Source of the DNA: Planctomycetaceae bacterium
Lineage (GTDB): Bacteria; Planctomycetota; Planctomycetia; Planctomycetales; Planctomycetaceae
DNA length: 41,852 nt
Direction of reading: 5' to 3'
Assembly: GCA_029259815.1 (NCBI GenBank)
Contig: JAJDEJ010000276.1
Location: 1-41,852, forward strand
Positions 38,065 to 41,852 of the stretch are shown here, one piece after another. Positions within the stretch are counted from its first letter, which is position 1. Every line of letters starts with the position of its first letter. The translations under genes were made by a program, and so were the position numbers. The notes beneath the pieces are model-generated. The model saw only the letters and a list, made by a program, of their open reading frames with translations, had not been told where the DNA came from and ran no database searches.

Positions 38065-38739
38065 TTACCGCACGTCGGCATAATGATAGGCCAGCACGCG
38101 AGGTGAGATGCCGCATTGGGCGAGGCCGACGAACGTCCAGTTGCGGAGGGTCTGGCGGATGAGTCCCATCCGTTGCCAGCGTCGGGGGCTGACGTGGAGT
38201 TGGTGATCGACCAGTCGAACGCGGCCTTCGCTCTTGAGTCGCTTGGCGAGATACAGGTCTTCCATCAGTTCCATCTCGGGGAAGCCGCCAACTCTCTGGA
38301 AGACATCGCGTCGCACAAACAGCGCTTGATCGCCATAGGCCCATTTGATGCACTGCACGCGAAGTGCGTTGCCTTGCTCCAAGAGCCGGTAGGCCCAGCC
38401 GTCTGCGTCAATGGTCTGCCGAAAGCAGCCGGCGACGCAACGCTCATCGGACAGGGCACGCCTGAGGGCGTCGAAGGCCCCCTCTTCGAGCCAGCAGTCG
38501 GCGTGCAGGAACAGGAGCACATCTCCTTGAGCAACGGCGGCTCCTGCGTTCTGCTGGAAGGCCCGGCCACGTGTGGACGTCAGACATTGGTCAGCTGACG
38601 ACGCGGTGGCGATTGTTCCGTCATCACTGCCTCCATCAACGACGATGATCTCGCACGGACCAAGGGTGCGTGTGCGTTCGATCGTCTGGGCGATGCCGGC
38701 TGCCTCGTTCAGCGTGGGAATGATCACGGAGATGTCCAT
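38065..38739 (-). CDS. TIGR04283-type family 2 glycosyltransferase
   Basis: A 224-residue GT-A glycosyltransferase. ISVIIPTLNE (3-12), VVDGGSDDGT (33-42) and LHAD (78-81) form the nucleotide-sugar site; GDQALF and ELMEDLYLAKR are the acceptor and catalytic-base segments typical of the TIGR04283 group. The ATG at 38739 has GAGG 6 nt upstream, overlapping the stop region of the dehydrogenase gene, and lies 7 bases after that stop. A frame opening further upstream at 38895 would overlap that gene and is rejected. The product and acceptor are unknown. Coupling to a KduD-like dehydrogenase may reflect convenience of transcription rather than a shared pathway. Confidence 0.86.
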   Translation of the reverse strand: MDISVIIPTLNEAAGIAQTIERTRTLGPCEIIVVDGGSDDGTIATASSADQCLTSTRGRAFQQNAGAAVAQGDVLLFLHADCWLEEGAFDALRRALSDERCVAGCFRQTIDADGWAYRLLEQGNALRVQCIKWAYGDQALFVRRDVFQRVGGFPEMELMEDLYLAKRLKSEGRVRLVDHQLHVSPRRWQRMGLIRQTLRNWTFVGLAQCGISPRVLAYHYADVR

Positions 38740-38746
38740 CGTGACC

Positions 38747-39508
38747 TCACCGTGCGAGCCAACCGCCGTCAATTGTGATGACACTGCCGTGGACATAGTT
38801 TGAAGCGTCGGATGCCAGAAAGACTGCGAGTCCGCCGAGTTCGTCCGGGTCGCCCCAACGGCCTGCGGGAATTCGATCAAGGATCTGAGGACCACGCACA
38901 GGATCGTCTTTCAACGAGTCGGCCACCTGTGTGTCGAAGTAGCCCGGTGCGATGCAGTTGACGTTGATGCCGCGATGACTCCAGGAGTTGGCCAGCGACT
39001 TAGTCAGACCGGCCAGGGCATGTTTGGCCGCTGCATAGGCCGGGATGTTCAGCCCTCCCTCGAAGGTCAGTACCGAGCCGATGTTGATGATCTTGCCTCG
39101 ACCACGCTTGAGCATCTGTGGTGCTGACTGCTGCGAGAAATCGAATGCGGCATGCAGATGCACTTGCATCAGTTCGTCGAACTCGGCGAGTGGATAGTCT
39201 TCGGGAGGATGCCGCTGAAAGATGCCCGCATTGTTCACCAGAATGTCGACTCGTCCCATCTGTGCGGTGACCCGGTCGATCAAGCCGGCACGTTCGCTCG
39301 GTTGGCCGACATCACATTGCATGTCGACGAATGTGCGCCCGCAGCTTTCGACCAACTTGCGTGTCTGCTCGGACTGTGCGGTCCGCGTGACGCTGACGAC
39401 ATCTGCACCAGCTTGCGCCAAAGCACCGGCCATCGCCTGTCCGAGTCCGCGACCGCCCCCCGTCACGACCGCCACGCGACCATCCAGTTTGAACAGATCA
39501 AGGATCAT
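38747..39508 (-). CDS. kduD: KduD-like short-chain dehydrogenase
   Basis: A 253-residue classical SDR. TGGGRGLG (16-23) binds NAD(P), and NNAG, Ser in NIGSVLTF, and YAAAK give the catalytic set. Its start MILDLFKLDGRVAVVTG and its end ILDRIPAGRWGDPDEL, then VFLASDASNYVHGSVITIDGGWLAR, closely follow 2-deoxy-D-gluconate 3-dehydrogenase (KduD) of pectin and alginate degradation. It may interconvert 2-keto-3-deoxy sugar acids, in keeping with the aldolase and dehydratases elsewhere in the window. It precedes the glycosyltransferase gene by 7 bases. The symbol is given by resemblance; another 3-keto sugar dehydrogenase is possible. Confidence 0.82.
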   Translation of the reverse strand: MILDLFKLDGRVAVVTGGGRGLGQAMAGALAQAGADVVSVTRTAQSEQTRKLVESCGRTFVDMQCDVGQPSERAGLIDRVTAQMGRVDILVNNAGIFQRHPPEDYPLAEFDELMQVHLHAAFDFSQQSAPQMLKRGRGKIINIGSVLTFEGGLNIPAYAAAKHALAGLTKSLANSWSHRGINVNCIAPGYFDTQVADSLKDDPVRGPQILDRIPAGRWGDPDELGGLAVFLASDASNYVHGSVITIDGGWLAR

Positions 39509-39579
39509 GAGAATCTACAATTCGGTTGTGGACACGATTCATAACAGAGATGACATCAAAGCGTGCGATCGCTGGCGAC

Positions 39580-39610
39580 TTGACATCCCCCAATGGTAAG
39601 ATGCTTTAAC
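39580..39610 (+). promoter_or_regulatory. Candidate promoter for the ComEA-like gene
   Basis: A perfect -35 box TTGACA at 39580-39585 is followed after 19 bases by TTTAAC (39605-39610), which matches TATAAT at four of six positions. It would give a leader of about 45 bases before the ATG at 39663. The spacer is longer than the usual 17, so the call is tentative. Confidence 0.35.
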
Positions 39611-39662
39611 CGTGTCACAAGTCACCGACGACATACGCGGCGTTCTTTCGGAATGAGTCACG

Positions 39663-40184
39663 ATGGGGCCTCCGCTGACGTCTGAATCGAAGACAGACGC
39701 ATTCCCTCAGGAAGTCCCCGCCAATGGCACAGAGCGGGCATCCGAATCATCTGCCCGGACCGACGAAAGCAGTAGTCTTGGAAGTTCGGGCAATGTCGGT
39801 CCGAGCCACGCGGGTGATCAACAAGCCTGGGGCATGACACAGGGTGATCGCCGGGTGGTGTTCGTGCTGGCGTGCACAGTGTTCTTACTGATGGTGGTGA
39901 ACTGGGTCCGGATCGTGGGTTGGCAGCCATCTCCCTTGATTGTGGAACGACCGCAGAGCGACGAGTATCGGTTTGTGGTGGACGTCAACACGGCGACGTG
40001 GGTGGAGTGGATGCAACTTGACGGCATCGGCGAGGTCATGGCTCGCCGGATCGTCGCTCACCGGGAAGAACACGGTCCCTTCGAGACGATCGAGGAGGTC
40101 GATCACGTGCCTGGCGTGGGACCGAAGACATTTTCCAAGATCCGAGACCAACTGGAGTGTCAGCCGCCGTCAGTCCATCGGTGA
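39663..40184 (+). CDS. ComEA-like membrane-anchored helix-hairpin-helix protein
   Basis: A 173-residue protein with a polar, low-complexity N-terminal tail (about 1-60, rich in Ser and Glu), one transmembrane helix (about 64-83) and a C-terminal double helix-hairpin-helix domain (about 107-165). The two hairpins are visible as LDGIGEVMARRIVAHREEHGPF and VPGVGPKTFSKI. ComEA proteins bind DNA at the membrane during natural transformation. The long N-terminal tail before the helix is unusual, since ComEA normally starts close to its anchor. No other competence gene is in the window, so the role is uncertain. It converges with the PIN/TRAM gene, with 18 bases between the stops. Confidence 0.85.
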   Translation: MGPPLTSESKTDAFPQEVPANGTERASESSARTDESSSLGSSGNVGPSHAGDQQAWGMTQGDRRVVFVLACTVFLLMVVNWVRIVGWQPSPLIVERPQSDEYRFVVDVNTATWVEWMQLDGIGEVMARRIVAHREEHGPFETIEEVDHVPGVGPKTFSKIRDQLECQPPSVHR

Positions 40185-40202
40185 GTCGTGGAGACCGCGT
40201 GA

Positions 40203-41276
40203 TCAGCTGTGCTGCGCGACTTTTTTGCCGGTGGGAGTGGGGGTCTCGATGCGCCCGAAGATCATCCTTCCGGCACTGTTCTGCAGCACACTGGTCACAG
40301 TCAGATTGACTAATTTGCTGATATCATTACCACCATTCTCACAGACGACCATCGTTCCATCGTCGAGATATCCGACGCCCTGTCCGGGAGATTCCCCTTC
40401 CTTGATGAGCTTGATCTCGATGTGCTCACCTGGGATGAACCGAGGCTTGAGGGCATTGGCGACATCGTTGAGATTGACCACTTCAACCCCTTGCACGCCA
40501 GCGACCTTGTTGAGATTAAAGTCGTTGGTCAACACGCGACCGTTGAGCGACTTTGCCAGTTCAACCAGTCGCTGATCGACTGAACGTCCCTTGACCGAGC
40601 TCCCCTCGGATTCGTTGACGTGAATGTCGACTTTCGGATCCTGCTGAAGAGTCCGCAAGACATCGAGCCCGCGACGTCCACGGCTGCGCCGGAGTTTGTC
40701 GTGACTGTCAGCAATGTCTTGCACCTCCTGGATGATAAACTTGGGGACGACCAGTTCCACATCCAGAATTCGCGTGTCGACGACGTCAGCAACGCGACCA
40801 TCGATCAGGGCACTACTGTCGACAATTAGCGGCCGGCCTCCCTTGAGATCGCGGGAGAACTCGACGTAGGGAATCAGGAAACGGAAGTCGTCCTTTGTTT
40901 GTAGCAAGAACGAGATGCAAACATAGGGGAGAATCAACAGGCTCAGCACGATCACACCACTGCGAAATTCGTCTCCCTCGTTGCCCCACAGGTCGTTCAT
41001 CGCGAACAACGGGTCGAGTGCCTTTGTCAGCAGAAAGCTCAAAAGCACGCCAATCAACAAACCAAAGTAGACCGCAGAGAGGACTTCGATTTTCTTTTTG
41101 GGGAACAGAATATCCAGCAGGATGACCGATGAGGCGATCAACATCAGCAACACGAAGGCTGCCACCGGATGGTCGCTAATTACCTCGGGAGTTCCAGCGC
41201 CTTGATTGAGTGTATACGTGGCGAGGGCACCCGCAGCAATAACGAGATAGGTGATGCGGATGATGAGCAGCAACAT
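40203..41276 (-). CDS. YacL-like integral membrane PIN/TRAM-domain protein
   Basis: A 357-residue protein. Four transmembrane helices are predicted (about 4-22, 38-57, 65-84, 106-126). A PIN nuclease domain follows with the acidic set D153 (VDSSALIDGR), E184 (IIQEVQDIAD), D234 (DQRLVELAK) and D252 (LTNDFNLNKV). A TRAM RNA-binding domain closes the chain (about 282-345). This is the order of Bacillus YacL-like proteins, which are suspected membrane-bound RNases. The metal-binding acids are all present, so it is likely active. It is a housekeeping-type gene next to the transposon end. Confidence 0.9.
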   Translation of the reverse strand: MLLLIIRITYLVIAAGALATYTLNQGAGTPEVISDHPVAAFVLLMLIASSVILLDILFPKKKIEVLSAVYFGLLIGVLLSFLLTKALDPLFAMNDLWGNEGDEFRSGVIVLSLLILPYVCISFLLQTKDDFRFLIPYVEFSRDLKGGRPLIVDSSALIDGRVADVVDTRILDVELVVPKFIIQEVQDIADSHDKLRRSRGRRGLDVLRTLQQDPKVDIHVNESEGSSVKGRSVDQRLVELAKSLNGRVLTNDFNLNKVAGVQGVEVVNLNDVANALKPRFIPGEHIEIKLIKEGESPGQGVGYLDDGTMVVCENGGNDISKLVNLTVTSVLQNSAGRMIFGRIETPTPTGKKVAQHS

Positions 41277-41716
41277 GGCGGTTCACTCGTTCGTGGCAAT
41301 AACTGAACAATCCGAACCCACGGACTTTGGTTTGCCGAGCCATGCCTCAGTGATGACAGTCCCCAAATAGAATCAGGAACGTTTCAGGTTCAAGCAGTCA
41401 TCGAAGCGTGGCGTGAGCATCGCCGGAGGGTCTTCGTCTTCACATCATATGGGTCTGCCCGAGGCATTTCTAGTCCCGTCGCCATGAGAACGTCCGGCGA
41501 TTCCCGTTTTCCTGAGGAGGACGGACATGCGGCCCCTTCCTAAAGTGTGCGACAGCAGGCGAGGTTCGGTGGGGAGACACATCAACCCTGACGCATGCGT
41601 CGACGTCGTTGGTTACATAGCATTGTCCTCGGTGTCCTTCCGTTGCCATTGGGGGGAATTGGCAGGCATGTCGACGCGCAAGACATCGCCTGACCTGTCT
41701 TGTTGAATGAAGCTAA
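41277..41716. other. Intergenic region with possible decayed small frames
   Basis: A 440-base stretch between the PIN/TRAM gene and the transposon end. It has no gene I can defend. It does contain one short frame with a very good ribosome site (41527-41706) and a second, in another frame, that reads like a signal peptide and stops after 32 codons (41595-41693). This could be a broken gene next to the insertion. Confidence 0.4.
41527..41706 (+). CDS. Possible 59-residue small protein
   Basis: A 59-codon frame starts with ATG 6 nt after a strong Shine-Dalgarno sequence, GAGGAGG (41514-41520). The sequence begins MRPLPKVCDSRRG and is not one I recognise; it has four cysteines, no clear membrane helix, and ends about ten bases before the transposon end. 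It may be a real small protein or the remains of a gene. A signal-peptide-like frame overlaps it in another phase. Confidence 0.22.
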   Translation: MRPLPKVCDSRRGSVGRHINPDACVDVVGYIALSSVSFRCHWGELAGMSTRKTSPDLSC

Positions 41717-41717
41717 G

Positions 41718-41740
41718 GGTGCGTTCGTAAATAAACTATC
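41718..41740. repeat. Probable terminal inverted repeat of the insertion sequence
   Basis: GGGTGCGTTCGTAAATAAAC starts at 41718, 7 to 30 bases outside the transposase stop codon. This is where the right end of an insertion sequence should lie. The other end is beyond the window, so the repeat cannot be paired and the boundary is provisional. Confidence 0.4.
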
Positions 41741-41746
41741 GAAGTT

Positions 41747-41852
41747 CTAGTTCTTACGTGGGGCGATTTGATAGTTCCAATCACCGTGGAACGCATTGCG
41801 TTTCAGTTTGATGGCGTTCATTTCGGCATCACGGATTTTGCGCCCCTTGAGA
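41747..41852 (-). CDS. C-terminal end of an ISAzo13-like transposase (runs off the window)
   Basis: On the minus strand the window end opens a frame of 34 codons before a TAG at 41749-41747. It reads LKGRKIRDAEMNAIKLKRN and then AFHGDWNYQIAPRKN. The HGDWNY segment near the C-terminus matches what I recall of the end of ISAzo13-family DDE transposases, which are frequent in planctomycetes. The rest lies beyond the window, so intactness cannot be judged. Family assignment is from a short segment. Confidence 0.72.
   Translation of the reverse strand, partial: LKGRKIRDAEMNAIKLKRNAFHGDWNYQIAPRKN

Noticed and set aside
1-41852. CRISPR array, tRNA, rRNA, prophage or known defence system
   Set aside because: I found no regularly spaced direct repeats, no tRNA-like cloverleaf, no rRNA segments and no recognisable phage or defence proteins.

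Overview
The window looks like a stretch of a Planctomycetota chromosome (identified to phylum only). The evidence is gene content. It has two pairs of planctomycete-type PSCyt1/DUF1549/DUF1553 cytochromes with a DUF1501 partner. It also has a sugar dehydrogenase fused to planctomycete-type heme domains, DUF1080 proteins, a Cys-type sulfatase, two M81 metallopeptidases, Tat-exported proteins carrying an RRxF motif, and codon use that leaves many long antisense shadow frames.

Layout, left to right. A gene start runs off the left edge (1-20, minus). A 992-residue three-heme dehydrogenase follows on the minus strand, then a secreted beta-propeller protein (plus). Next is a translationally coupled pair, a kinase of the hydroxylysine kinase type and a class III aminotransferase-fold phospho-lyase, behind what looks like a leaderless promoter. 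A minus-strand operon (7623-12309) encodes a multidomain cytochrome with a LamG insert and its DUF1501 partner; three tandem hairpins lie in its leader. A CBM9-like/PKD secreted protein is followed by a complete 164-bp MITE with 17-bp terminal repeats and an 8-bp target duplication, then a DapA/NanA-type aldolase. A long plus-strand run (15265-24097) holds a Tat-exported enolase-superfamily dehydratase, a C45 acyltransferase, a single and a tandem DUF1080 protein, and the second cytochrome/DUF1501 pair.

The right half holds a second enolase-superfamily enzyme, an AmpG-like permease divergent from an M81 metallopeptidase, a sulfatase, a class V PLP enzyme that appears to lack the desulfurase cysteine, an exported esterase, and a second M81 enzyme coupled to a Tat-exported NHL propeller. 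After these come a three-module lipoprotein (DUF2092/LolA-like, TlpA-like redoxin, FG-GAP), a glycosyltransferase with a KduD-like dehydrogenase, a ComEA-like HhH protein, and a YacL-like PIN/TRAM membrane nuclease. At the right edge is the 3' end of an ISAzo13-like transposon.

Taken together, most genes fit envelope-associated breakdown of glycans, sugar acids and amino compounds. A testable idea is that the cytochrome-type dehydrogenases oxidise a sugar, the DUF1080 proteins cleave the keto-glycoside, and the enolase-family, aldolase and KduD-like enzymes process the resulting acids. This linkage is inferred from context. No known defence system, CRISPR array, rRNA or tRNA was seen.
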